DNA from: Polyangium spumosum
GTDB lineage: Bacteria; Myxococcota_A; Polyangia; Polyangiales; Polyangiaceae
Assembly (NCBI RefSeq): GCF_009649845.1
Contig: NZ_WJIE01000024.1
Coordinates: forward strand, 1 to 64,000
Direction of reading: 5' to 3'
DNA length: 64,000 bases
The notes below the pieces were generated by a model, which was not told the origin of the DNA, made no database searches, and saw only the letters and a list, made by a program, of their open reading frames with translations. Made by a program: the position numbers and the translations under genes. Shown in pieces: positions 1 through 9,982 of the stretch (positions are counted from its first letter, which is position 1; every line of letters begins with the position of its first letter).

Positions 1-114
1 CCAGAAACCAGAGTGCGCCTCACGCCGCGGCGAAGACGCCGCGACGCGAGGCGCGAGCTGCCGCTGTTGTAGCCGCACCCTCATAGAATTCACGACGGCG
101 CTGTCTCGTTCGCG

Positions 115-996
115 TTGACACGTTCCGTAACGGCGGCTCCACAAGATCAGAGCATCGAGTTGAGACTCTCCTGCGGACAGACGATAGAGCTGCTTCAGGG
201 TATTGCGACTGCAATCTACAAGGGTGGAAAGCGGGTGGATGTCTCAAAGAAGATATCATGGGAGTGGAACAGCAAGAAACAGACAACGGGTCCTGTCGTG
301 AATGCACGCTCGTTGCTGGATCCTTTGACCGCACAGTTCAACGGCTCAAGCACGACGGTGACCATCAAAGCGCGCATCGAGGTCGGAAGTAAGCGCAAGT
401 TTGCGAGATTTCAGCTTGGGCTTTCCTGCGATGTGTCGAGCATCAAGGCCAAGCCCAAAGACACGGTTCTCCTCACGCGACTCATCTACGCCGAGGCAGC
501 AGACGCACCAACGGATGACGAGCGCGCTGCGGTGGGGTGGTCGATATTGAACCGCAAAGCCGCCATCAAAACGCACCCCAAGTCGACGATGGCCTCCTTT
601 GGTGCGAAAGACGACATCGGTACAGTCATCGCCCACGTCACGAGCCGGGGTCAGGTCCAGTACGAGTCTTATTCAAAAGGCATGAAGCAGCTCGAACGCG
701 AGCGCGCGAGCAAGCAGGCGGAGCCACGAGCGCAGGGGTGGAACCAGCTCGATCGTCCCGAGCAGTTGAATTGCAGCGAGTGCGCAAAGCTCAAGAAGTG
801 CGCCGAAATCGCCGAAGGCATCTTGAGCGGCACGATCAAGGGCCCATACGCCGCCGCTGGAGGTACTTACTTTTTCCATCTGGATCAGAATGGTGTCGCG
901 AGCGGCGAGCGTAAATACAACATCGTTCGTTTGCCCAAGAAGCCGAATTACGTACACTATTTCTGGACATACGACTTGTCGGAGCAAACGCAGTGA
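115..996 (+). CDS. SleB-like cell wall hydrolase (possible secreted effector)
   Basis: The C-terminal half (from about residue 120) reads as a SleB/Hydrolase_2-type peptidoglycan hydrolase: it has LLTRLIYAEA followed by an acidic stretch and ERAAVGWSILNR, the hallmark of that family, and the tail holds GTYFFH. The N-terminal 110 residues (IELRLSCGQTIELLQG onwards) are not recognised and have no signal peptide, so export by Sec is unlikely. That would fit delivery by a contact-dependent system, but this is inference. The start is a TTG at 115; an in-frame stop lies at 70 and no ATG or GTG fits the same frame near the 5' end. GC content is visibly lower than in most of the window. The next two genes are convergent with it. 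Confidence 0.6.
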   Translation: MTRSVTAAPQDQSIELRLSCGQTIELLQGIATAIYKGGKRVDVSKKISWEWNSKKQTTGPVVNARSLLDPLTAQFNGSSTTVTIKARIEVGSKRKFARFQLGLSCDVSSIKAKPKDTVLLTRLIYAEAADAPTDDERAAVGWSILNRKAAIKTHPKSTMASFGAKDDIGTVIAHVTSRGQVQYESYSKGMKQLERERASKQAEPRAQGWNQLDRPEQLNCSECAKLKKCAEIAEGILSGTIKGPYAAAGGTYFFHLDQNGVASGERKYNIVRLPKKPNYVHYFWTYDLSEQTQ

Positions 997-1282
997 AGTG
1001 CGCAGACCGCCGACGAGTCACGTCGGTATGTCAATCTAGCTAGGCGCCGGGGGAGGAGGAAATGCGGTTTGCCCTACGTGCTCGGGCAGGAGGGTCGCAT
1101 TCGCCGGACCCCCGTCCCGAGCGGGATCCCCAGCATCCCGTTCCCGTCTCGCTTCCCCATTCGCGTTCGCACTGCGCGGCATGACGCCGATACTGAAGAA
1201 ACACGTGCTTCGCGCGCCCTTGGCCTCCACTACCTCGTCAAAGCCAGCGCTCTCAAGCCATAAGTCCTCGCTCAGCACCGTC

Positions 1283-2737
1283 TCAGGGATTCAGTACGAC
1301 GACCCGAGCGACGTCAAAATCCTCAGCGTGTAGGTGATCTTCGTGAAAGGGGGTATACACCGTGTGTTGAAGTCCCCCCTTCCAGCCGCTGCTCCCCCTA
1401 CGGATTCTTGCAAAATAATGATCTCGCAGTGCATTGACCTTTAGCTGCTCATCGGCCTGCGTGGTCAGGTAGAGCGTATCTGCACTATCACCATTCGGGT
1501 GAGTCACACTCGGGTAGCTCGTCGCATCGTCGAAACACATTCCCGTGCACACGATATCGCCCCTGCCGAGCTGGATCAGCGCACCGAGGAAACCGGCAAA
1601 ACAACCTGGATTGCAGGATCTTCTTTCGGTGTTTTCGTAGGCAAACGTAGCCCACACCCTGTTTGTGCCCGTTTCCGCGTCGTAGTTTAGGTCGTTCGGC
1701 ATTTGTACCAAATCGACCATGTCAAGAGGATTATTTGGACTTGCCAGGTCGTACCTTTTGATGCCATACGTGGTGCCGGGTTTGCCTGTTGTAACGATCC
1801 CAAAGTATAGCCATCGCGGATCCTTGGTTGTCATGTCCGGCGGGGTGGCGGGCTGGTTGTAGTAGTAATTCGTATCGGCATCACCTCCCGGAGCGGCATG
1901 TGACTCTATATGTCCCGCTGGTACCGCGGTCCCAGTAACGGTTTGACCATTGGCCCGCCTCCTCACGCTGGTCTGCGGAACCTCACAGATCTCGTGACAA
2001 TTATCGATCCTGTTGAAAAAATAGTACTTCACCCTATCTGTGAAGTCGTTCTCGATGTGGGAGATCTTCTTCCGCACCGTCCTCCCGCTGTCTGTATACG
2101 TCGGCAAAAAGTTGTACGTATTGTCTCTGTGGTGGATTTCGTAGACCTTCTTGTTTTCTATTGTGAGCGGAAACTCCACCGCATTGGTGAAAGAAAAGCT
2201 CTCCCATGCGCAAGAGAGCTCGATCCCGATCGACGGCAGGTTCCGCCCTGCGTCTTGGATGTGCTCTGCCCAGACATCGAATTCGGCTCGCGCGTGAGGT
2301 CTAAGGGTCAGCTTGAAAATCGCCTTGTTGTTGAATTCGACCAAGTTGTTGTAGGCGCAGGCTCCCGTGTTGTCATTGAGCGCGGATGTTTCCCCTACCC
2401 GTGCGGTGAAACTCTCGACATCAGCGGTTCCATCGGTCACTCGCAGCACCTGCTGCGAAACGCCAGTGAGACGTTCGTCATTTGTTCTGAGCTTGATGGT
2501 CACACTTGCGCCGTGCCAGACATACGTGCACTCGACGACGACATAAACCACTCGTCCGAGAACATGCGTGTAGATTCTGTCCAGGCGAACCGTGGTCGTA
2601 CCGTCCGTCTCTGTCACGACTTTGGTTGCAAAGTAGGCACGGAGGGCCAGGACCTGGCATGCGGCGATCGAACCAATCGATGATATCGCGCCATCGTCGG
2701 TGCTGGGGGGTGTAGGGGAGGTGGTAAAGGAGTTCAT
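1283..2737 (-). CDS. Hypothetical protein, coupled to the gene upstream
   Basis: A protein of about 484 residues that I do not recognise. The start is placed at the ATG at 2737 because its codon overlaps the stop of the upstream gene (TGATG), indicating translational coupling. It is soluble with no signal peptide or membrane segment, is rich in aromatic residues, and carries a His/Asp-rich C-terminus (FHEDHLHAEDFDVA) that could bind metal. That motif recalls the metal sites of some murein peptidases, but I cannot assign the family. GC content is low for this genome. Together with the SleB-like gene and the upstream partner it may be part of an effector/accessory group; that is a guess from context. 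Confidence 0.6.
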   Translation of the reverse strand: MNSFTTSPTPPSTDDGAISSIGSIAACQVLALRAYFATKVVTETDGTTTVRLDRIYTHVLGRVVYVVVECTYVWHGASVTIKLRTNDERLTGVSQQVLRVTDGTADVESFTARVGETSALNDNTGACAYNNLVEFNNKAIFKLTLRPHARAEFDVWAEHIQDAGRNLPSIGIELSCAWESFSFTNAVEFPLTIENKKVYEIHHRDNTYNFLPTYTDSGRTVRKKISHIENDFTDRVKYYFFNRIDNCHEICEVPQTSVRRRANGQTVTGTAVPAGHIESHAAPGGDADTNYYYNQPATPPDMTTKDPRWLYFGIVTTGKPGTTYGIKRYDLASPNNPLDMVDLVQMPNDLNYDAETGTNRVWATFAYENTERRSCNPGCFAGFLGALIQLGRGDIVCTGMCFDDATSYPSVTHPNGDSADTLYLTTQADEQLKVNALRDHYFARIRRGSSGWKGGLQHTVYTPFHEDHLHAEDFDVARVVVLNP

Positions 2738-3501
2738 CACTGTGCTTCCTTCGAGATATCGGCCAAAGTCCGCTCCAACAGGAGCAGCAACGTGGATTCG
2801 AATCGCTCGGCGAGAGCGCTCGTATCCCTGACGCTCATGTCCGCCAGTGCCTGCTGCACGGCGGGATACAACCAATCACGCGAGATCCCGTGACCGAGCG
2901 CGAACATCGCCGTGACCAGGATAGTCTGCGCTCGCGCTCCATGGAGGCCGTAACCGCTCGCCTCCACCCTTCCGCGTCGGATCAGGCCCTGTAGTCTTTC
3001 CCGGCCGACATAGGCAGCCTTCTTGGGGAACGATGACGCCAACGCCTGCAGCATGTTCGCGTCAAAGTCGTCGACACGGGCCCCGCTGCTTCGCGCCAGA
3101 TCGATGAGCGCGGCCAGCGCATCGCGTAGATTCCTACTGCCCTGTCCCAGCACGACGGACTGGTACGCTACGATCTCGTCGTAGATGCGTTCGGCGCGGA
3201 CCATCTGATCGGTGCTCGCACTGAGCTGCGATGCAAAAACCGGGTATTGCGGGTCGGTATCAAAGTGAGCGCCGAACAGCAGCATGGTCTCCAAGAAGAG
3301 TCGTATCGGCCCCTTATTGGTGAATTCGTACACCCTGGCGCGATTGATCCCGTCTCGGACAGCCATGCGCAGTTGCCCATCGTCTATCTCGCGACACCGT
3401 CGCGGCGCAAAGGTTCTGATATGCGAGGTCATCTCCTCCTCGAAGCTGCGCTGGGCGCTGGCTTCGAAAGCTTGTATTTGATTTTGTGAAATCTTTAACA
3501 T
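2737..3501 (-). CDS. Hypothetical protein, 254 aa, effector-associated type
   Basis: The start is taken at the internal ATG at 3501, giving MLKISQNQIQAFEASAQRSF. This opening (short beta/Met-Leu, then QIxAFExxxxxxFEExM, then a Cys or Asp-Asp-rich helix) is one I recall from uncharacterised proteins that often sit next to secretion-effector genes in myxobacteria and Burkholderia; the name of the family is not known to me. It is mostly helical with no signal peptide; one hydrophobic helix (TILVTAMFALGHGI) occurs near residue 205. Its stop overlaps the start of the next gene, so the two are almost certainly co-translated. A role as adaptor or chaperone for the downstream protein is inference only. 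Confidence 0.6.
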   Translation of the reverse strand: MLKISQNQIQAFEASAQRSFEEEMTSHIRTFAPRRCREIDDGQLRMAVRDGINRARVYEFTNKGPIRLFLETMLLFGAHFDTDPQYPVFASQLSASTDQMVRAERIYDEIVAYQSVVLGQGSRNLRDALAALIDLARSSGARVDDFDANMLQALASSFPKKAAYVGRERLQGLIRRGRVEASGYGLHGARAQTILVTAMFALGHGISRDWLYPAVQQALADMSVRDTSALAERFESTLLLLLERTLADISKEAQ

Positions 3502-3793
3502 AGTACAGTTCGGCTGCCCTCGCGAGGCGCTCATGGCCGGGAAAGGAGTTGCTAGGCGCGGAACGGCAGTGGCCTGCGAATCGTCAGCCATTCACCGGCG
3601 CTACAGCCGAGAAAGCAACACCCAGGTCAGCGACCGTCCTCAAACTCGCCACAGACTCCCCCGTCAGCCTCTCCTCTCCACCTACGATACCCGTTCAACG
3701 AAGTGCGCAGCTTCTTGCTCGACTACCAGAAACAGTATCCTGCACCAACATGAAAGGCCGCATCCGGTTGTCTTGACGCAGGGGGCCTCCCCT

Positions 3794-4390
3794 TCACCCC
3801 TGAACCATCTCCTGCGTTACCATCCGAAACAAATACTCGCACCTTCCCCACGCCCAGCGCATGCTCTCGCGTACCTGCTCGATCTCCGCATCGACCTGCT
3901 TGCGTTCGCGCGGATTGTCCTTGCAATGCTCGAGCAGCCTCGCCAACGCCCCAGGATCCTCCGCCACCTGCGTCATGTGGAAAAATGCCCTCCGGACCGC
4001 CGCGATGTCCGGTAACATTACGTTTGCGTCGAGCGGCGCCCGCCCCCGCGCGAGATTCTCGAAAAAAAGGTTCACCGCCTCCTCGAATTGCACACACGCT
4101 TCCGAGTACGCCCTCGTGTTGACGTCGCCCCCCACGTACGTCGTCGTCTGTAGCTTCTCGCGCAAAATCACCAGCTCGGGATGATCCTTGAAATGGTGTA
4201 ACGCCGCCCAGGTCCGCGGCATGTGCCGTCGCATCCACGCGTCGCGCAGGTTCGCGTCCCGTGCCAATCGCTCGCCACTCTCGCCGCGTAGCGGCTTCTT
4301 GATGCTCCCAAAACAGGCTGCGAGACCGGCGTCGAAGGCTTTGGTCAACTTGGCTACGACGTTGTTGAAGACATGATCGCCTTTGCCCAT
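3794..4390 (-). CDS. Hypothetical helical protein, 198 aa
   Basis: A complete small helical protein with no recognised domain, signal peptide or membrane segment. It starts at ATG 4390 with a good ribosome-binding site (GAGGAG about 7 nt upstream). It lies 25 bp downstream of the DUF2169 gene on the same strand and is probably the last gene of the kinase / DUF2169 / unknown operon. About 290 bp between its stop and the start of the next minus-strand gene (3501) hold no convincing gene. A T6SS accessory role is suggested only by the DUF2169 neighbour. Confidence 0.65.
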   Translation of the reverse strand: MGKGDHVFNNVVAKLTKAFDAGLAACFGSIKKPLRGESGERLARDANLRDAWMRRHMPRTWAALHHFKDHPELVILREKLQTTTYVGGDVNTRAYSEACVQFEEAVNLFFENLARGRAPLDANVMLPDIAAVRRAFFHMTQVAEDPGALARLLEHCKDNPRERKQVDAEIEQVRESMRWAWGRCEYLFRMVTQEMVQG

Positions 4391-4415
4391 GACACGCTCC
4401 TCGTAGGCGACGAAC

Positions 4416-6839
4416 CTATGCGACCCCGCCGGACCTACCCACCGCCACCACCCGGAGTGCCCGCCCCCGCCCCTCGAATTGGTCCTGCTGCGGATGTACT
4501 TCCCCCACGATCCTCCCCCGCCACCGCCTCCACATCGGCACCTTCTTCCCCACCTCCTCCGGCAGATACCCCACGATCCCCGCCTTCTCCCCCGGCAACC
4601 AAATCAAACACCGCAAGAACCTCCCCCCGAACACCTCTCTCTTCTGGTAATGCCTCCCCCCGAGCAGCACCCTCTCCATCTGCTGCTCCAGATAATCCGC
4701 CGGCAACCCCTTCTTCTCCCGCGAAAACGCGTCCCTTATCCGCGTCGTCAACCCCTCGCACACCGCCGGTGCCGCCGATAACCCCGGCATCTGCACGAAA
4801 TCCTTCGCCACCCCGACCGCCGCCTTCAGCCCCTCATCCGCCGCCGTCACCAGCGGCGCCGCCGTCGACATCGCCGCCTTGAGCGCCTCCAGCTCGTCGA
4901 ACGGCATCTCAATCTCCCCGGCCAGCAACACCATCGGCGGGACAAACTTCCCGTCCTCCCCGATCGCGCCCTCCAGCGCCTCCTCCACACCCTTGCCGTC
5001 GGTCCGCGGCGCCTTGGCGAGGACCTGAAAAACCTCTTGCCGATCCTCGATCTCCCACGGCTCGCGCGCTCCATCCACGATCTCGATCTCTCGCGAGCGC
5101 GGGCTCCGCTCGAGCTCCTCGAATACCTTCTTCCACGCCGGCACCCGCCGCATTCGCGCTATGCTCTCGGGGTCGTACCACAGAAGCTGCAACATCTCCC
5201 GCGCCGGCTCGACGCCCGCGACCTCGTTCTCCGCGATCGCCGGACGCAAATCCCGCTTCGGCACGCTCCACGGCACCGCACCCGCCGCCGCATTCGACGC
5301 GGCTACCGCTCCCTCCTGGCTCGCTCGATCCACGCTCGGCGTCGCAATCGCCGCCGCAGCAGCCGCAGCAGCCGCCGCGGCCGAGCCAATCGTCTCCCTG
5401 GACGGCGCGGCCATGGCCGGAGCGCCCGCGTTCCATACGCTCTCCGCCGTCGCGCGCGGAGCCGCCACCGGCGGAGGAGGCGGCACGTACGCGGGAGGCG
5501 CAATCGGCGGCGCGCTCGCGGCCGGCGTCACAGCCTTCCTCGCCATGGGCGGAAGCAACGTTTGATCCCCCGCCACCGGCAGCGCCGCCGCCTCCAACGC
5601 CCGCAGCGCCGCCAAACTCGCCTGCTGCCCGAACGGCAATCCCGCCCCCGCCCCACGCGACGACGACGCGCCCCCCGACTCCGACGGCTTCGCTCCTCCC
5701 CAAAACGGCATCACCGGCCCCGCCGCCTTCCCCCCGAACGCTGGCACCAGCGTCATTGCCGCCAGATCCTCCCCCTCATCCCCCTCCCCTGCCGTCAGCG
5801 CCGTCGGCGGAATCGTCTCCAGCAAATCTTCCTCGATCTCCTCCGCGGCGACCTCCGCCCTCGAGGCCCCCGCCTCCTCCATCCTCACCACAATCCGCCC
5901 CGCCTCCTCCGCGCTCCGTAGCCCGATCCTCCCCCGCCAAACCACGCAGCACAACCCGCGGTCCGTGTCAATCCACAATGTATCCGCGACGAGCTGCACT
6001 TCTTCCCGCTCCCCCGTCGCCCGATCCACCACCACGCTCGGCCGCACCCCCGGCAAACTCGTCACCACCCGCGCATGCTCCGGATGCAACCCTTCCAGCA
6101 CGATCCGCTCGTTCGGCCGGATCTCCGCCACCTGCTGATCCGGCGGCGCCGCCTGGAAATATGCGGCATCCAGCCCCTCCGGCAGCGGCCGCTCCGCCCA
6201 CCCCGCCTGCGAAAACGTCCCCGCCAAACGCCCGAGCCGCTGCTTCCGCCCCGGCCACTCCCCTCCGACCGGGCCATAACACACCGGGGCATACGTATCC
6301 GACCGCTTCGACACGAACATCCCCGGCGGCTGCAAATTCGGGATCGGCACCATTCCATACGCATCCGGCGCCGCGTCGAACCTCATCCCCACGGGGTTGT
6401 TCGTCTCCGGCCCGCCCGCCGCTCGCTCCCACCGGAGCGGCATCTTCAAGAACCGCGGCCCTTCCAGCAGTTGCCCGTCCTGCACCCGGAACCCTCGATC
6501 ACACCACACCTCGATCGACTTATCGAGCTCCCCCACGACGAGCCGCGTCATCACCAATCGCACCGGCTGTTTCCCCGGCGCATACGCGTGCCCCACGAGC
6601 ATCACGTCCGCGCGTGGCTTGTACGGCGCATTGTCGCTCGGCGTGACCACGCTCCGCGCAGGATCGTCGTCCCAGCTTCCATCCTCCTCGTGCACCGGCT
6701 TCTGCTCCGGCGCGAGCGTGCAATGGCCCGGCGCTACCACGAAAGTAGCCTTGACAACCACCGTCAACGCATGCGCCCCGTTATGGGCCTGCCAGGCGAA
6801 CGTCGACGCGCGAAGGGGACAGAGACAAACGAGTTCCAT
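4416..6839 (-). CDS. DUF2169 family protein (T6SS-associated adaptor type), copy 1
   Basis: The N-terminal ~300 residues match the DUF2169 pattern: a beta-rich domain with TVVVKATFVV, YKPRADVMLVGHAYAP, DKSIEVWCDR and RERxxNPVGM-like NNPVGMRF. DUF2169 proteins are usually encoded beside VgrG/PAAR genes and are thought to help load spike effectors. The middle (about 370-530) is Pro/Ala-rich and contains a run of about 12 alanines. The C-terminal ~270 residues are a second conserved domain (LLWYDPESIARM, HYQKREVF, GEVHPQQDQF) that recurs in the other DUF2169 protein of this window (21236-23683). The gene starts 14 bp after the kinase stop with a GGGAG ribosome-binding site, so a phospho-regulated secretion function is possible. 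Confidence 0.8.
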   Translation of the reverse strand: MELVCLCPLRASTFAWQAHNGAHALTVVVKATFVVAPGHCTLAPEQKPVHEEDGSWDDDPARSVVTPSDNAPYKPRADVMLVGHAYAPGKQPVRLVMTRLVVGELDKSIEVWCDRGFRVQDGQLLEGPRFLKMPLRWERAAGGPETNNPVGMRFDAAPDAYGMVPIPNLQPPGMFVSKRSDTYAPVCYGPVGGEWPGRKQRLGRLAGTFSQAGWAERPLPEGLDAAYFQAAPPDQQVAEIRPNERIVLEGLHPEHARVVTSLPGVRPSVVVDRATGEREEVQLVADTLWIDTDRGLCCVVWRGRIGLRSAEEAGRIVVRMEEAGASRAEVAAEEIEEDLLETIPPTALTAGEGDEGEDLAAMTLVPAFGGKAAGPVMPFWGGAKPSESGGASSSRGAGAGLPFGQQASLAALRALEAAALPVAGDQTLLPPMARKAVTPAASAPPIAPPAYVPPPPPVAAPRATAESVWNAGAPAMAAPSRETIGSAAAAAAAAAAAIATPSVDRASQEGAVAASNAAAGAVPWSVPKRDLRPAIAENEVAGVEPAREMLQLLWYDPESIARMRRVPAWKKVFEELERSPRSREIEIVDGAREPWEIEDRQEVFQVLAKAPRTDGKGVEEALEGAIGEDGKFVPPMVLLAGEIEMPFDELEALKAAMSTAAPLVTAADEGLKAAVGVAKDFVQMPGLSAAPAVCEGLTTRIRDAFSREKKGLPADYLEQQMERVLLGGRHYQKREVFGGRFLRCLIWLPGEKAGIVGYLPEEVGKKVPMWRRWRGRIVGEVHPQQDQFEGRGRALRVVAVGRSGGVA

Positions 6840-6853
6840 GGCGACTCCCGATC

Positions 6854-8155
6854 CTACCTCTTCTTCGTCTTCGTGCCCTGCGCCTTCTCAGGCTCCTCGG
6901 GTTCGTCCTCGTGCGCGGGCTCCTCGATACACTTCGGCGGCGGCATCGCCGCGATCTCCGCCGTCGCGCTCGCGATGCCCCGCTCCGCCTTTGCGGGTGC
7001 CGGCGCCGGTCCGTGCATCCGATCCCCCACGATCACCGCCACCAGGATCAGCGACATCAGCCCGCCGAGCACGTTCAGCGCTTGCGACCCCGGACGCATC
7101 GCGACCGCCGCCGCGCTCGTCGACGCCGCCTGCGTTCGCACCATCGCCGCCGCCGTTGATCCTTCGGGCCGCGAGGGCAACGTCTCGGGGATCCACGAAA
7201 AGCCGTCGCTCCCGTGCCACGATTGCGTGATCCGTGGCTCCGGCGCCGCCCAGGGACGCGTCAAGCGCCCGGGCTCCACCATCAACATCGAGTCCGTCAA
7301 GCGTCGCGCCGTGCACGCGCGCAGCGCCAGGTACAGATCGAGCCGATCGGCGACCGTCGCGGCCTTCGCGATTCTTTGCTCGCGATCACGCTCCAGACAG
7401 TACGCCACCAGATCGTCGAGCTCGGGGTCCACGTTCATCACGTAATCCGAAACGCGCGGCGTCGGACGCGGTCGCAAGCCGTGGCCCTCCTTCAGCTCGA
7501 GTGGATAAACCGGACGCACGCCCGTCAGCATCTCGAACAGCACGACGCCGAGCGACCAAACGTCCGTGCGCGCGTCCACGTCGTGCGGCGATGCGAGCTG
7601 CTCCGGGCTCATGTACGCAGGGGTCCCGACGATTCCATTGCGCTCGGTCACCAGCGTGTCGCTTGCGTGGAGCAGCTTGGCCACGCCGAAATCGAGCACC
7701 TTGACGACGAACTCCTCGGTCCCGGGCTCTTGATGCAAGAAGACGTTCGACGGCTTGATGTCGCGGTGAATGACGTTCTTCGCGTGCGCCGCCGCGAGCG
7801 CGCGGGCGATGTCGCGGCCGATCCGCGCGACCTCCGCCTCTTTGAAGCGCCTCGCCCTGCGCAGCCGATCGGCGAGCGTCTCGCCGTGGAGGAGCTGCAT
7901 CACGACGTAGGGCTCGCACGCCTCCGTCTCGCCCGCGTCGTGCACCTCGACGACGTTGCGATGCGCGATGGCGCCGCAAAGGCGCGCCTCTCGCTGCAAG
8001 CGATGCCGGTGGCTCTCGGAGGGCACGCGGAGGACCTTCACCGCCACGCGACGCGATGTCGCGATGTGCTCGGCCTCCCACACGACTCCCATCGCGCCCT
8101 CTCCGAGCGGGCGTAACAAGCGGTACCTGCCTCCGAGTCGGCTCCCGGCGATCAT
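6854..8155 (-). CDS. Membrane-anchored Ser/Thr protein kinase (Hanks type)
   Basis: The start is placed at ATG 8155 (MIAGSRLGGRYRLLRPLGEG), directly before the glycine-rich loop. All catalytic elements are present: GEGAMGVVWEA, VAVKVL lysine, HRDIKPSNVFLH catalytic loop, DFGVAK, and YMSPEQ in the activation segment. A linker follows and then a single membrane segment (VLGGLMSLILVAVIVG) near residue 375, leaving a short Pro/Glu/Lys-rich extracytoplasmic tail. The kinase is therefore cytoplasmic and membrane-tethered. It is the first gene of a tight operon with DUF2169 and a 198-aa protein, which makes those products plausible substrates, although that is inference. Confidence 0.92.
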   Translation of the reverse strand: MIAGSRLGGRYRLLRPLGEGAMGVVWEAEHIATSRRVAVKVLRVPSESHRHRLQREARLCGAIAHRNVVEVHDAGETEACEPYVVMQLLHGETLADRLRRARRFKEAEVARIGRDIARALAAAHAKNVIHRDIKPSNVFLHQEPGTEEFVVKVLDFGVAKLLHASDTLVTERNGIVGTPAYMSPEQLASPHDVDARTDVWSLGVVLFEMLTGVRPVYPLELKEGHGLRPRPTPRVSDYVMNVDPELDDLVAYCLERDREQRIAKAATVADRLDLYLALRACTARRLTDSMLMVEPGRLTRPWAAPEPRITQSWHGSDGFSWIPETLPSRPEGSTAAAMVRTQAASTSAAAVAMRPGSQALNVLGGLMSLILVAVIVGDRMHGPAPAPAKAERGIASATAEIAAMPPPKCIEEPAHEDEPEEPEKAQGTKTKKR

Positions 8156-8256
8156 GCACAGGGCGCTAGCAGTGTTTTTTCGGAAAGGACAAGTTCGTAG
8201 CATGGTCAAACACGGAGCGCGCTCGCAGCTTCGTGTCGACGCTTGCGCGTGCTCGC

Positions 8257-9825
8257 TCAGAGGCCCGATGGAGAGAACTGGTTTTTGGACTTGTTCACGT
8301 TCCTGCACCCGACCCGGAGCGTCAGCGTGCACGGCGGCAGCGGCGTGTACGTCGCCGAAGGCTTTGCAGGCGGCACGGGCCGCGCAGAGGACGACGGCGG
8401 AGGCGCGACGTTGGACGAAGGCGCAGCGCTTGGCGCAGCCGTCAGCGTCGACGACGGCGTTGGTGGTGGTGCCGGGGATGTCGTCGGCGCCGCAGATGGT
8501 TTGTGCTCAAAATGAATCGCCGGCTTCGTGGTCGACGCGTCCGGGGCCGTCGACGATGCAGGTGCCTCGGTGGCCACCGCTCGCTCGCTCTCCGGCTGTC
8601 GCATCACGAGGACGAGCAAGACGAGGGCGAGCATCGCCGCCGCGCCGAGTCCGAACGACAGAAGACGGATCATCCGACCCTGCCGGCGACGAAGAACGGT
8701 CGTGCTCGTCGTCGCGGGCTCCTCGCGCACGATCGGCGGCGCTGTTGCTTCCGCGGCAGGCAAGGGGATACCCGCCGTCAACGTCGAGCTGCGCCGATGC
8801 GCGGAGAGCGACTCCTGCATCTCGCGCCTCCACGGCGGCAGCGGGTCGGGCACGGGCGCGTCCTTCTGCAAGAGCGCCGTTCCATCCGGCGTCGCGTCGG
8901 ACGCGACGAGCAGCGGAGACGACGATTGTGAAGGCCGCGCGACGGAGATCGCGGCGCTCGACGGCGCCCTCCAGATCCGGCTCGACTCCACGAGCGGCGT
9001 GAGCAACGCGGCGAGCTCGGCGGCGCTCGCGACACGCTTGTCGCGCTCTCTCTCGAGGCACCGCATCACGACGTCCTCGAGCTCCTGCGGCACGTCGCGC
9101 ACACGCGCCGAGATCGGCGGGATGGGCGCGACGAGCACCTGGCGCACCACATCCTGCAGCGACCCGGTGAAGGGACGAACGCCCGCGAGCAGCTCGTAGA
9201 GCAGGATCCCGAGCGACCAGAGGTCCGTTCGATGATCGATGTCGGCGCGAAGCCCGACCTGCTCGGGGCTCATGTATCCGGGTGATCCGATCACCATGCC
9301 CGTCACGGTCGCCTGCGTCTCCTCGGCGGGGCCGAGGCTCTTCGCGACGCCGAAGTCGAGCACCTTCACCACGAAGTCGTCCTCTCCCGCGCCCGGCGCG
9401 CGGTGCAGGAAGACGTTCGCGGGCTTCAGATCGCGGTGCATGATCTTCGCCTGATGCGCCGCTTCGAGCGCGTTCGCGATGTCGCGGGTGATCCGCGCGG
9501 CGACCCTCGGCTCGATGCGCCGCTTGGTCTTCAGCATGTCGGCGAGCGACTCGCCGGAGAGCAGCTCGAGCACGAGGTACGGCTCGGCGTCGTCGGTCTC
9601 GCCCGCGTCGAGCAGGCGCACGATGTTCGGATGCGACAGGCGAGCCGAGAGCCGCGCCTCGCGCAAGAACCGCTGCCGCAGCTCCGGCGTCGACTTCGAG
9701 AGCAACTTCAGGGCGACCTCGCGGCGCGTCCCGAGCTCCTCCGCGGCCCAGACCGTGCCCATCGAGCCCGAGCCGATGGACCGGACGAGGCGGTACTTCT
9801 TCCCGATCGTGCTTCCAGCTTTCAT
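8257..9825 (-). CDS. Membrane-anchored Ser/Thr protein kinase (Hanks type)
   Basis: A complete kinase: GSGSMGTVWAA glycine loop, VALKLL lysine, HRDLKPANVFLH catalytic loop, DFGVAK, and YMSPEQ, all within the first 280 residues. The Ser/Thr-rich linker leads to one membrane helix (LLSFGLGAAAMLALVLLVLV) near residue 395, and the extracytoplasmic tail is about 110 residues of low-complexity Ala/Pro/Ser/Thr ending in a Cys-containing segment (PCTLTLRVGCRN). Its stop is about 100 bp upstream of the next kinase start, so the two may be co-transcribed. It is divergent from the GTPase gene at 9983, separated by a 157-bp promoter region. Confidence 0.92.
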   Translation of the reverse strand: MKAGSTIGKKYRLVRSIGSGSMGTVWAAEELGTRREVALKLLSKSTPELRQRFLREARLSARLSHPNIVRLLDAGETDDAEPYLVLELLSGESLADMLKTKRRIEPRVAARITRDIANALEAAHQAKIMHRDLKPANVFLHRAPGAGEDDFVVKVLDFGVAKSLGPAEETQATVTGMVIGSPGYMSPEQVGLRADIDHRTDLWSLGILLYELLAGVRPFTGSLQDVVRQVLVAPIPPISARVRDVPQELEDVVMRCLERERDKRVASAAELAALLTPLVESSRIWRAPSSAAISVARPSQSSSPLLVASDATPDGTALLQKDAPVPDPLPPWRREMQESLSAHRRSSTLTAGIPLPAAEATAPPIVREEPATTSTTVLRRRQGRMIRLLSFGLGAAAMLALVLLVLVMRQPESERAVATEAPASSTAPDASTTKPAIHFEHKPSAAPTTSPAPPPTPSSTLTAAPSAAPSSNVAPPPSSSARPVPPAKPSATYTPLPPCTLTLRVGCRNVNKSKNQFSPSGL

Positions 9826-9982
9826 CGTTGGTCAGGGCGGACATGTCGGCAATGCTGCCGATGCCGGGCATGGTAGCGTACGAGGCGCGCCGTGTAACGA
9901 TTCGTGGTAAGATTTGTTGCCCGTTACCTGGTCTGCGTGATCTGATGCCACGAGCCAAACCCATGTCGGACGCGAGGGGCGC

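Noticed and set aside
5340-5390. Alanine-codon run as a simple repeat element
   Set aside because: It lies within the Pro/Ala-rich linker of the DUF2169 protein and is ordinary low-complexity coding sequence.
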